Positions 22,645 through 29,498 of a stretch of DNA of 52,444 nt are shown piece after piece. Position 1 is the first letter of the stretch. Each line of letters begins with the position of its first letter. The translations under genes and the position numbers were made by a program. The notes under the pieces were generated by a model. The model was not told where the DNA came from. It saw nothing but the letters and a program-made list of their open reading frames with translations, and searched no databases. The DNA comes from a virus: the IMG/VR virus record IMGVR_UViG_3300036860_000446, positions 1 through 52,444 of that record; one strand, 5' to 3'.

Positions 22645-22662
22645 CCCAGGTACGTCCCAACC
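22645..22662 (-). repeat. Copy 4 of the GTTGGGACGTACC motif
   Basis: Minus-strand GGTTGGGACGTACCTGGG lies four bases after the amidoligase stop. The same intergenic gap holds a GGACCC/GGGTCC hairpin and a minus-strand promoter-like sequence, so this gap may be a control point inside the amidation cluster. Confidence 0.6.
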
Positions 22663-22752
22663 AGTTTGCTGCTAACGCGGGTCGTGCTGAGGCGAGGGTT
22701 GAAGAGGACCCGGTAATTTGGGTCCCCTCCGACTAGCCTGGGTTGTGAGAGG

Positions 22753-22781
22753 ACTCTAACACAAACTGATCGATAGGTCAA
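22753..22781 (-). promoter_or_regulatory. Promoter-like sequence facing the amidoligase (antisense)
   Basis: On the minus strand, TTGACC (22776-22781) and TAGAGT (22753-22758) are 17 bases apart. The spacer shares ATCA-x2-TTGTG with the capsid promoter at 7963-7991. It points into the amidoligase gene in antisense, where no minus-strand gene is visible. An antisense transcript or a relic of rearrangement is possible. Confidence 0.35.
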
Positions 22782-22790
22782 GGGGGTCAA

Positions 22791-23558
22791 ATGTGCAGGT
22801 TGGCATACATACCGCCGGGGGTTGACCCGGAGCAGAAGGAAGTTATCAACCTACTGGAGTTCCTCGCCACCATGCAGGGGAAAGATGGAGTCGGGGTTGG
22901 TGGCTGGACCCCGAAGAACGAGGGAAGGCTGGCCAAGGGGGTCGACATGCAACCGGCGGAGGCCATCGACAAGTTGAAGGATGCCGATGCGCTTCGGAAG
23001 GGGGTCATGTTCCATTGTCGGGCGGCGACCTCGGGCGGTAAGTTGGATGGGCTGTGTCAGCCATTCATCTTCCAGAACCAGATGACGGTTCACAACGGCC
23101 ACTGGACAGACTGGAAGGATGTCCTGTGGCCGCTGATCATCAGCAAGGCGATCCGGCCGGGGGACGGTCCGATCAATGACAGCGCAGCGGCGGCAGCGGT
23201 CGCGGGGGCAACAGAAGGGTGGGGGCTCAGTTGGATGGACAACGGGGTCTTTATCACCTGGAACCACAAGCAGAGGTGGCCCATGCTCATCCTCAACAGG
23301 GGAGACTTCTGCTATAGCGCGCTCCCGGCGAAGATGGGCGGGGGGGTCATCTACGCGAGCCAGTTCCCCTATACGTGGCCGGTCAAGGTCATGGAATTCC
23401 ACAACGACTCGAAGGCGATCCTGACGCCGGCGGGGCCGTTCATGCTGCTTGGGAACGAGCCGTTCCAGAAGCGGGCCTACTACTCGTACGGAGGGGAATA
23501 CTCGGGTGGACGGTGGAAGGGGCACGGGTACCCTCTCGGGGAGGGGTGCGGCGTATGA
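22791..23558 (+). CDS. Class II glutamine amidotransferase-like (Ntn hydrolase)
   Basis: 255 residues. MCRLAYIPPG places Cys2 as the N-terminal nucleophile after Met removal, the hallmark of class II glutamine amidotransferases. CRAATSGGKLDGLCQPF and TVHNGHWTDW (NG-H/N region that forms the oxyanion/Gln pocket) also fit. Such domains release ammonia from glutamine for a partner ligase. In phiEco32-type phage clusters they accompany amidoligases, as here with the genes at 21532 and 28124. Start is ATG. Its stop overlaps the next gene. Confidence 0.75.
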   Translation: MCRLAYIPPGVDPEQKEVINLLEFLATMQGKDGVGVGGWTPKNEGRLAKGVDMQPAEAIDKLKDADALRKGVMFHCRAATSGGKLDGLCQPFIFQNQMTVHNGHWTDWKDVLWPLIISKAIRPGDGPINDSAAAAAVAGATEGWGLSWMDNGVFITWNHKQRWPMLILNRGDFCYSALPAKMGGGVIYASQFPYTWPVKVMEFHNDSKAILTPAGPFMLLGNEPFQKRAYYSYGGEYSGGRWKGHGYPLGEGCGV

Positions 23559-24034
23559 AACACAGCATCATGATTTCACTGGCGAGTGGGCAATTACGCC
23601 CCAGGAGGGTGTATAATGGGGAATATGTTGCCAGCAGGTGTGGGAGGTTCCTCAGAAGGATCGGGGGAGGGAAGGGAACGGGGGCGGTGGCGGCGCCTAA
23701 CGGGATCGTTTTATGTTCGGATCCGAAGTTGCACGAGTTGGGGGGCAGAGAGGGCCTGCAAATCCTGTTGGTCAGGGACTTCGCGCCGGGAACGCTCAGG
23801 TTGCTGCTGGATCCGAAGAGGTATCCGAGATCCATTTTGGAGGCGGTCTCGTGGATGCTGAAAGAAGGGCCTGGGCTGCGGGGGTCTGGGATGCGAGGCT
23901 TAAGGTCCGAGCCACAAACACAGGTGTCCGTGCGTGGATTGGGGGATTTAGCATTCGAGCCGATGGAGACTTCGGCTCCACTACCACGGATGGCTCGTAT
24001 ATTCAGGCAGCCTGGGAACGAGCCATCGGAATAA
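23555..24034 (+). CDS. Protein of unknown function in the amidation cluster
   Basis: 159 residues from an ATG that overlaps the amidotransferase stop. The first 100 residues look structured (PRRVYNGEYVASRCGRFLRR, PNGIVLCSDPKLHELGG, RLLLDPKRYPRSILEAVSW). The last 60 are low in regular structure and overlap the next gene in another frame. No family recognised. Its coupling suggests a role with the amidotransferase. Confidence 0.5.
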   Translation: MKHSIMISLASGQLRPRRVYNGEYVASRCGRFLRRIGGGKGTGAVAAPNGIVLCSDPKLHELGGREGLQILLVRDFAPGTLRLLLDPKRYPRSILEAVSWMLKEGPGLRGSGMRGLRSEPQTQVSVRGLGDLAFEPMETSAPLPRMARIFRQPGNEPSE

Positions 24035-24198
24035 AGTATAGTCACAGAAACCTGATCCACATCATACCGCTCATCGAGGAATATTCGAGGCGGTCTGAAA
24101 CTAAAGCGCTTCTTGTTTACTTGAGGGCGCGGTGGAGGAGAAGTGGGGAGACACAGGCGGTTCGCGGGCTTCTTAGGGAGATCAAACGACATGGCTGA
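23851..24198 (+). CDS. Overlapping ORF with weak LAGLIDADG-like helix
   Basis: 115 residues from a GTG with GGAGGCGG a few bases upstream. The N-terminus (AERRAWAAGVWDARLKVRAT) has the WAAGxWD shape of the LAGLIDADG helix, then beta segments (GGFSIRADGDFG) and a helical end (IIPLIEEYSRRSETKALLV). It may be a very short homing-endonuclease relative, or unrelated. The first half overlaps the previous gene; the longer open frame upstream reads as a shadow of it. Confidence 0.45.
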   Translation: MDAERRAWAAGVWDARLKVRATNTGVRAWIGGFSIRADGDFGSTTTDGSYIQAAWERAIGIKYSHRNLIHIIPLIEEYSRRSETKALLVYLRARWRRSGETQAVRGLLREIKRHG

Positions 24199-24565
24199 GA
24201 AAGCAAACTGTTGGTGCTGTGCTGTGACCATAGAGGTTGACGACAAGTGCGCCAAACCGTTCATCTGTGAGGCGTGCATGAAAGGGGAGCACAGGGCGAT
24301 CGAGAGTCCGGCGGACATGTTCATGGTGTCGACGGATTGCAAGGCGGACCCGTGCAAGGCGTACCGGTCGCTGAGGGTCAGTAGGCAGTCAGCCCAGAAG
24401 CTCTTCAACAACCGGGATCTCATCAAGTGCAAGGCGTGTGGGAAAGCGAAGACGGAACTCAAGATCGTCAAGTCGTGGATCGTTGATGATGACAAGGCGG
24501 AGGAAATCCTACCGACGAAGGAGTGGCGGGGCAAGACGCCGGAGGAGGCGGCAGCAGCATCATGA
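24191..24565 (+). CDS. Cys-rich zinc-binding protein
   Basis: 124 residues from the ATG at 24191, overlapping the previous stop. Three Cys clusters are visible: NCWCCAV, FICEACMKGEH and IKCKACGKAK, suggesting at least two zinc sites. It lies directly before the nuclease gene and overlaps it. Possibly a recombination or regulatory accessory; not recognised. Confidence 0.5.
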   Translation: MAEKANCWCCAVTIEVDDKCAKPFICEACMKGEHRAIESPADMFMVSTDCKADPCKAYRSLRVSRQSAQKLFNNRDLIKCKACGKAKTELKIVKSWIVDDDKAEEILPTKEWRGKTPEEAAAAS

Positions 24566-25470
24566 TACAGAACCAGTCCAGGCTCTCTGAGCTGGAGAAG
24601 TGCCCGAGGCGATACGCCTGGAGGTGGCTCTATAACCTCGCGACCAAGAAAAGCTCGCTGACGGCGGATCGAGGGACCTGGCTTCATGCCGGACTTGCGG
24701 GGTGGTATAAGTCATTTGATGCAGGGGTCGCGCTCCGGGCCTACGATGAGGCGTTCAAGCTCAGCGATCAGGATAAAAACAGCGGGGAGGTGACCGAAAC
24801 TTACACCACTTGGAGGATCAGGTTGGAAGAATACTGCCGGAGGAACCGGAACCCGATATTCAGGGTTCTCATGGCTCCGGAGCAGGAGCTTGTCCTGCCG
24901 GTTGGCAGGCATAAGTTGTTCACGAGGATCGATCTCATAGTCCAGATGAAGGATACGAACGAAATCTGGGCCATGGATCACAAATCGGCGGAACGAACGG
25001 GACCGAGTTGGTACTCAAAGTATTACGTGGACAAGCAGGGCTCCAGCTACATCTTGGCTGTTGCCAATGAGTTAGGGGTCCAGCCGGCTGGGTGGATTAT
25101 CAACGTCGTGAAGTCCACCAAGGCGGACTGGTTTGAAAGACAGGCGTTCACGAGGCAGAAAGACCAGCTGGAAAGTTTCGTCAGGCAGACAGAAAAACAG
25201 CTTGACAGGCTGGAGAAAGCTGTGGTAGAATTCCCTGGTGAAGAGGACCCAGGGGTCGCTGCCTACCTAGACGAGCACTTTCCTCAGTACACGCATGAAT
25301 GTCACACGTGGGGGACGTGCCCGTTTTTATCGATTTGCCAGGCTGGGATCAAGGCAGCGAGGTCAAGCTTCAAGGTGAGGGAACGGGACTACGTTGATGA
25401 TCAGCGGGATTCTGCTGGTCTTGGTGGCTCCAACAGTAGTAGTTCACTTTCTACGCCCGAAGAGGCGTAA
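24562..25470 (+). CDS. Cas4/RecB-like PD-(D/E)xK nuclease with Fe-S cysteines
   Basis: 302 residues from the ATG at 24562. LSELEKCPRRYAWRW supplies the first Fe-S cysteine (14). The nuclease core has GTWLH (38-42), RIDLI (Asp 124), DHKSA (139-143, the D-x-K) and a following GSSYILA helix with Q/Y. The C-terminus HECHTWGTCPFLSICQAG supplies the remaining cysteines. This is the Cas4/AddB-type exonuclease architecture used by phages for recombination-dependent replication. It is next to the Sak4-like gene. Confidence 0.75.
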   Translation: MIQNQSRLSELEKCPRRYAWRWLYNLATKKSSLTADRGTWLHAGLAGWYKSFDAGVALRAYDEAFKLSDQDKNSGEVTETYTTWRIRLEEYCRRNRNPIFRVLMAPEQELVLPVGRHKLFTRIDLIVQMKDTNEIWAMDHKSAERTGPSWYSKYYVDKQGSSYILAVANELGVQPAGWIINVVKSTKADWFERQAFTRQKDQLESFVRQTEKQLDRLEKAVVEFPGEEDPGVAAYLDEHFPQYTHECHTWGTCPFLSICQAGIKAARSSFKVRERDYVDDQRDSAGLGGSNSSSSLSTPEEA

Positions 25471-25489
25471 ACCTGGGGGTTCAGAATGA
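25397..25489 (+). CDS. 30-residue single-span membrane protein overlapping the nuclease
   Basis: An ATG inside the end of the nuclease gene opens a 31-codon frame that ends with an ATGA overlap onto the next gene. MISGILLVLVAPTVVVHFL is hydrophobic, followed by a basic tail (RPKRRKPGG). This is the same design as the mini membrane ORFs at 16.9-17.8 kb. There is only a weak ribosome site. Confidence 0.4.
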   Translation: MISGILLVLVAPTVVVHFLRPKRRKPGGSE

Positions 25490-25806
25490 GCAAGTTTCAG
25501 CCGGTTCCGCGAGCGATGTACCCGATGATCAACAATCTCACGGGAGGGAAGGTGCCGGTCAGGGTTATCTCCCGCACGGTGCGGCAGGCGTCGCATCACA
25601 ATGGCCGGAAGTCAACAGCGATCGGGACGCAGCTGTATCTGACAGAGGGGATCAGCGAGAGGCTCGGGAAGGCGGTCAAGGCGCTTGGAACGACGAAGCA
25701 GGCGGCGGTCGCGGGGATCGTCCATGCAATGTTGCCGAAGCTGGAGCAGCTGGCGTCGGCAGTCGAGAAGCCGATCAAGAAGCTCTGCCCGACCTGCAAG
25801 CAGTAG
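25486..25806 (+). CDS. 106-residue recombination-cassette accessory protein
   Basis: Contains PVRVISRTVRQASHHNGRKS, then LYLTEGISERLGKAVKALGT, a helical segment, and ends LCPTCKQ with a single CxxC. It is basic and lies between nuclease and Sak4-like ATPase. DNA binding is plausible; no family recognised. Confidence 0.5.
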   Translation: MSKFQPVPRAMYPMINNLTGGKVPVRVISRTVRQASHHNGRKSTAIGTQLYLTEGISERLGKAVKALGTTKQAAVAGIVHAMLPKLEQLASAVEKPIKKLCPTCKQ

Positions 25807-25821
25807 CGGAAAGGAGAAACG

Positions 25822-26586
25822 TTGAGTTTAGCAATTCGCCCCCTCCAGGATAGTCCGAGTCCGCATCTGAGTGTGCTACTGGTATCTCCTGGAGGGTATG
25901 GGAAAACGACCTCTCTTATCACGGCGCCGAAGCCCCTCCTTATAGGGGACGTGGATGGGGGTTTTGAGTCGCTGTTCAAGGAGGGTCTAATAAGGCCGGA
26001 GCAGAGGGAAAAGATCGACCTGGCTCCGATCAGGAGTTACGGGGATGCGCTCGAGTTTGCAACCTCGGCGTGGAAGGGGTATGCCACGATCGGGTTCGAC
26101 AGTTTCAGCTGGTTCATGAGCAATATCATCAAGCCGGAATGTTTGGCGATGAGCAACCATGAACTGATGGAACAGAGGGATTGGGGCCTTTACTTTGAAA
26201 GAGGGCTCTCGATCGTCAGGAAGTTGCACGAGTTGGCGATGTCGGAAAACGGGTGTCATGTCATTGTGACGAGTCACGAGGCGGATAAGGGAGGGAATGA
26301 GGGAGAAATTGGGAAGATCGGACCGGCGGTTAGTGGGCAACTGTTTGATATCCTGCCGGGGATATTCAACTTCGTTTTCTTCCTTCGTGTCATTCATGCC
26401 GGGATAGACCGGTCGGGGAGGGTACCGAAGCCGATTTTAGAGAGAAAGTTTCTGACGGAAGCTGACGGGAGGACACCAGCGAAGGCGAGGCGGACCCTGT
26501 TGCCGATGGAGAAGCCGGATTTCTCCGCGATCTGGGAGAAGGTAAAACCGCAGGCAACGCTCGAGCGGGTGTTCAAGGAGGGGTAA
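25822..26586 (+). CDS. Sak4-like RecA-fold ATPase (AAA_24 type)
   Basis: 254 residues from a TTG start with AAAGGAG upstream. Walker A is SPGGYGKTT (22-30) and Walker B is TIGFDSFS (89-96); a VIVTSHEAD segment follows the central helices. This is the short RecA-like ATPase family (phage nucleotide-binding protein, Sak4) that promotes single-strand annealing. Partners here are a Cas4-like nuclease before it and a DUF669-like protein after it, the usual phage combination. Confidence 0.75.
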   Translation: MSLAIRPLQDSPSPHLSVLLVSPGGYGKTTSLITAPKPLLIGDVDGGFESLFKEGLIRPEQREKIDLAPIRSYGDALEFATSAWKGYATIGFDSFSWFMSNIIKPECLAMSNHELMEQRDWGLYFERGLSIVRKLHELAMSENGCHVIVTSHEADKGGNEGEIGKIGPAVSGQLFDILPGIFNFVFFLRVIHAGIDRSGRVPKPILERKFLTEADGRTPAKARRTLLPMEKPDFSAIWEKVKPQATLERVFKEG

Positions 26587-26587
26587 C

Positions 26588-26851
26588 ATGGGGTGTGGAT
26601 GTCAGGGTGAGAAGGAAGATGACGTTTCGGCTGTTGCAACAAGACAGGCACTCCTGGAGATCATCGAGGAGTGGATAGCAAGGTCAGACGACGGCAAGAA
26701 GTGGCTCTCCGAGATGGCTGCCAAAGTCGGGGTACCGCTACAGATTGCTTTACCGCTGAAAGGTTCAACAGAGAGCGCCGCTGGCGCAGAGGAGAATCAT
26801 GAAGATCGCCGTGAACTTGAAGGACGTAGCTGCTGCGGACCTGGTTCCTGA
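26588..26851 (+). CDS. 87-residue protein with terminal cysteine pairs
   Basis: MGCGCQGEKEDDV opens the protein, and GRSCCGPGS closes it. The centre is helical and acidic (ALLEIIEEWIARSDDGKKWL). Cysteine pairs at both ends suggest metal binding, disulfides or dimerisation. It overlaps the next gene by 53 bases. No family recognised. Confidence 0.45.
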   Translation: MGCGCQGEKEDDVSAVATRQALLEIIEEWIARSDDGKKWLSEMAAKVGVPLQIALPLKGSTESAAGAEENHEDRRELEGRSCCGPGS

Positions 26852-27275
26852 GGGGTCGCGAAGGGCCAGGATTGCGCGGGCGGAGCTGTACCCGAAGGAT
26901 GCAAATATCGACCCCACGAATTGCGAGATCGTGGGAAAGGTCGATAAGAACGGAAACCAGGCGTATGCGTGGATCAGGGTCGGGTTTGTTCTCGAAGAGC
27001 ACCCAACGAACTATGGGGTGAGCCCGTCCGGGAAGACGATCAGTTACGCTGGTCGATGGGTGTGGTCGAATTTCTTCCTGTATCCGGATCGGATGGTGCC
27101 GGTTTATGAGTTGTTTCAGAACTCAGGAGCGACGTTCGACAAGGATGGGTTTGATGTGGCGGAGCTCGTTGGGAAGACGGTTGATGCGGTTGTCGCGCAC
27201 AAGCCGAGACAGGATGACCCGGAAACGAAGGAGGCATACGTGAAGAGGGTCAGGATTGCGGTTGATAGGGGGTAA
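26799..27275 (+). CDS. DUF669-like protein, probable single-strand DNA-binding partner
   Basis: 158 residues. The pattern LKDVAAADLVPEGSRRARIA, AWIRVGFVLEEH, WSNFFLYPDRMVPVYELFQN and ELVGKTVDAVVAHKP resembles the DUF669 group of phage proteins that follow Sak4-type ATPases and are thought to act as OB-fold-like DNA-binding factors. Position supports it. Its stop begins the structured non-coding region at 27.28 kb. Confidence 0.55.
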   Translation: MKIAVNLKDVAAADLVPEGSRRARIARAELYPKDANIDPTNCEIVGKVDKNGNQAYAWIRVGFVLEEHPTNYGVSPSGKTISYAGRWVWSNFFLYPDRMVPVYELFQNSGATFDKDGFDVAELVGKTVDAVVAHKPRQDDPETKEAYVKRVRIAVDRG

Positions 27276-27725
27276 CTGAAGAGGTCGCTAAGGGCTCTGA
27301 AGGTTAGCGCCACCTGATCAGGTGGCGACTATGGGACGGAGCCTGCCCTTCCCCGGCTCACCCCCGCCGGGCGACGAACGGGGTAGTCACGGAAGCCGAA
27401 AACCCGGGTTGAGCCTTTGGCCTCCGGCTGTGCTGCCAGCGCGTTATCCCGTGCCTGGCGTGACGAGAGACGGGGTGGAGATAGACAGCACCACACGGAC
27501 AAGGCTTTGGCCGGTAAGCATGGTGGCTATCGAACAGTCGGTCCCAGTAGCAGAGACGCCGACGACCAGCAAAATCTGGGTGGGTAGCGAGTGGTGATGG
27601 TGCTGTCCTCAAGGCGTCGCTTGGCGCTCGCTTTTTCAAACCAACCGCGAAAACCGGCTGGTAGCTAACTGTGACCGTAAAGCCCCGCTGCGGTGCGACA
27701 AAATGCGGGGCATTGCTCTCATATA
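27276..27725 (+). ncRNA. Candidate structured RNA, about 430 bases
   Basis: No convincing gene lies here, although short frames are open. Helices include a 20-base perfect palindrome (27308-27327), an 8-bp stem with one mismatch and a 7-base CGAAAAC loop (27640-27647 with 27655-27662), and a 7-bp GCCCCGC/GCGGGGC stem (27682-27711). Runs such as GGCGACGAACGGGG and GAAAACCCGGG look like loop-rich structured RNA rather than coding sequence. It does not match group I/II intron, RNase P or tmRNA signatures that I know. Confidence 0.45.
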
Positions 27726-27739
27726 AAGGAGGTGCTAAG

Positions 27740-27976
27740 GTGGGGAAGATCGTGGTGGTGGCGGAGAGGTTGGAAAGAAACGAAAGGCCACATCAGCCAG
27801 GGAGCTGGATGCTATTGACCCCGAGGGGGAGGGGAAGGAGCAGGCGGCAGGAGATTTGCGGGCAAGGGATCTTCAACTTGATGGGGATCAAGAAGCCGGG
27901 CACGTATACGATTGAGTGTCGGGTCAAGAGGGGACGCTTGTCGTCATCACCCAGATCGTCATCGGAAACTACCTGA
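27740..27976 (+). CDS. 78-residue basic protein
   Basis: GTG start with AAGGAGGTG 6 bases upstream; the upstream in-frame extension lies in the structured region and is rejected. GKIVVVAERLERNERPHQPG leads to a strand (SWMLLTPRGRGRSRRQEI) and a Ser-rich end. The C-terminus overlaps a small membrane ORF. Function unknown. Confidence 0.45.
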   Translation: MGKIVVVAERLERNERPHQPGSWMLLTPRGRGRSRRQEICGQGIFNLMGIKKPGTYTIECRVKRGRLSSSPRSSSETT

Positions 27977-28047
27977 CGGCCTGGTTGGTGTTCGCGGCGT
28001 CGCTGGCATGGTGGTGTACAGGTCGGTGTAGCATAGATAAGACCTAG
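27916..28047 (+). CDS. 43-residue membrane mini-protein
   Basis: GTG start inside the preceding gene. MSGQEGTLVVITQIVIGNYL continues to TAWLVFAASLAWWC, giving one or two short membrane segments. It has no strong ribosome site. Included because it repeats the arrangement of the other mini membrane ORFs. Confidence 0.35.
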   Translation: MSGQEGTLVVITQIVIGNYLTAWLVFAASLAWWCTGRCSIDKT

Positions 28048-28123
28048 CCGTACTTTTTGACCCCCCACCCCCGGTGGGCGGGGAACGGGTTGAGGTTAAC
28101 GATCGTCAAAATGGGGAACTGCG

Positions 28124-29197
28124 ATGTACCTGGGGCACGACGCGGAACTCGCGGTTTTGAATCAGAACGGGGAGGGGGTCTCGGCGCATGCGTTCTATCC
28201 GCCGAAGGAAAGTCCGCAGTACACGGGGTACTATTCGGAACAGCAGCAGTGGCATCGGGACTCGTTCTTCAGGGATGGAACCAGTCTCGAACTGAACACC
28301 CCGGGCGGGATCAGTTGCTTCGCTGGGCTGATGAGCGTAACGATCCTCACGATGCAGCAGGCGGAAAAGAGGCTGCCGGAGGGGTACAAGTTGGAACCGG
28401 TCAGCAGCTATGAGGTCGTGGATGACCTCAGCAGGGCGCCGGAGGATGTGGTCAGGACGGGGTGCGGGCCAGTTAGGAACGCGTATGAGGGGTGGGAGGA
28501 GAAGGGGGCGTGGGTGGATCCGTTAGCGAAGAAGAGATTTGCGGGGGGTCATATCCACGTGTCGGCGATGAGAGGGGATCCGCTTACCACCATGCTCGCG
28601 GATGAGGAGAGGCGGAAGAGGACGTGCTCGTTCGTTGTCCGGTATTTGGATCTGTTTTGTGCGGTCCCGTGGGTCTATCTGGGGGTAGAGGGGGTCAAGG
28701 GGATCGAACGGAGAACGGTGTTCGGGAAGGCGGGGGAGTACAGGTTCCAGAGGTACAAGGTTCCAGCTGGGCACGAACCGGGGATTGGAATCGAGTACAG
28801 GGTGCTGGGGCCGGAGTGGCTCAAGGATATCGGGCTGGCGGCGCTCGCTTTCAACCTGGTCAGGGGGGTCACCAGGGTGGCAACAAACAGGTTGGTGGAG
28901 CGGGAGAGGAAAAAGGCGAAGCTGGTCAGGTGGTCGTCGATGGTTCTAGAAGCGAGAGAAGCAATCAACAAGGGGGATACAAAGGAAATTTTCGAATCGC
29001 CGACGTATCAAAGGAGGCTGGAAAGGGTGCTCAGGCAGGTGCATTCGTATGATCCGAGCAGGTTTCAGATCCGGCACCTGACGTTCATCAGGAACAACGC
29101 GGAAAGGTTGTTCGCAAGGGTGCCGGGGATCTCTAAGTGGGTTGGGTCAACGTCGAACAACTGGCCGGAATGCTTAGAGAGATGGGGGTTTGTATGA
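28124..29197 (+). CDS. PhiEco32-like COOH-NH2 ligase (amidoligase type 2)
   Basis: 357 residues. The signatures of the phiEco32-like amidoligase group are all present: GHDAELAVLNQNGE (4-17), RDGTSLELNTPGG (50-62), GGHIHVSA (141-148) and GIGIEYRVLGPEWL (220-233). These acidic and His residues bind ATP-Mg and substrate in the glutamine-synthetase-like fold. In phages such enzymes are proposed to add amines to peptides, perhaps in the host cell wall. Together with the amidoligase at 21532 and amidotransferase at 22791 it forms a split amidation cluster. It is the last AGG-rich gene of the left part. Confidence 0.75.
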   Translation: MYLGHDAELAVLNQNGEGVSAHAFYPPKESPQYTGYYSEQQQWHRDSFFRDGTSLELNTPGGISCFAGLMSVTILTMQQAEKRLPEGYKLEPVSSYEVVDDLSRAPEDVVRTGCGPVRNAYEGWEEKGAWVDPLAKKRFAGGHIHVSAMRGDPLTTMLADEERRKRTCSFVVRYLDLFCAVPWVYLGVEGVKGIERRTVFGKAGEYRFQRYKVPAGHEPGIGIEYRVLGPEWLKDIGLAALAFNLVRGVTRVATNRLVERERKKAKLVRWSSMVLEAREAINKGDTKEIFESPTYQRRLERVLRQVHSYDPSRFQIRHLTFIRNNAERLFARVPGISKWVGSTSNNWPECLERWGFV

Positions 29198-29352
29198 GGA
29201 AGGCGCTGGCCGACGTTGATAAATCGTGCCCGTACTTTAGCGAGAAAGATCACGGTGACACGAACAGCATGATTCGCACGCCCACCTGCAAGGCATGGCC
29301 CGGCCACTCCACGGCGCGCGTGCGCGAGGTCCGCAAAGGAGGCGCAGCGTGA
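29194..29352 (+). CDS. Small Cys-containing protein at the A/B to C junction
   Basis: 52 residues; the ATG overlaps the amidoligase stop. RKALADVDKSCPYFSEKD resembles KALADLKTLLCPRYPKD of the gene at 29495, so this appears to belong to the right-hand gene set. The shared AAGGCGCTGGCCGA lies 20 bases into the gene, a candidate site for recombination or misassembly. Confidence 0.45.
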   Translation: MRKALADVDKSCPYFSEKDHGDTNSMIRTPTCKAWPGHSTARVREVRKGGAA

Positions 29353-29498
29353 GCAGCAAGCCGATGGAGACGAGCGCGGCCCGACCTATAGCAACACGGT
29401 GGCGGCGTCTGGTTTGTTGGCTCGTCGGCTGCGAATGCCACGGGGGGCGATGGCGCGAGCATTCCTGCTGGTGCGTCAGATGCTGGAGGAACATGTGA
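29349..29498 (+). CDS. 49-residue Cys/Trp-rich protein
   Basis: GTG start overlapping the previous stop. SSKPMETSAARP is followed by VCWLVGCECHGG and HSCWCVRCW, six to seven cysteines in 30 residues, suggesting metal binding. The start sequence AGCAAGCCGATGGA recurs at the next gene. Function unknown. Confidence 0.4.
   Translation: MSSKPMETSAARPIATRWRRLVCWLVGCECHGGRWREHSCWCVRCWRNM

Noticed and set aside
23440-24687. 415-codon minus-strand frame across the amidation cluster
   Set aside because: Opposes several genes with recognised motifs and coupled starts; low-complexity Ser/Pro/Arg product.
27322-27639. Short frames on both strands in the structured region
   Set aside because: No ribosome site, Pro/Ser/Arg-rich products, and the base sequence is better explained by helices.
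10663-28047. TAAGACCTAG repeated at 10663, 15220 and 28038
   Set aside because: A 10-base match three times in 52 kb is within what chance allows; two of the three lie at gene ends and nothing else is shared beyond a few bases.
28064-28078. CCCACC/GGTGGG hairpin next to TTTTT as a terminator
   Set aside because: The T run is on the wrong side of the stem for plus-strand termination, and it gives an A run on the minus strand.
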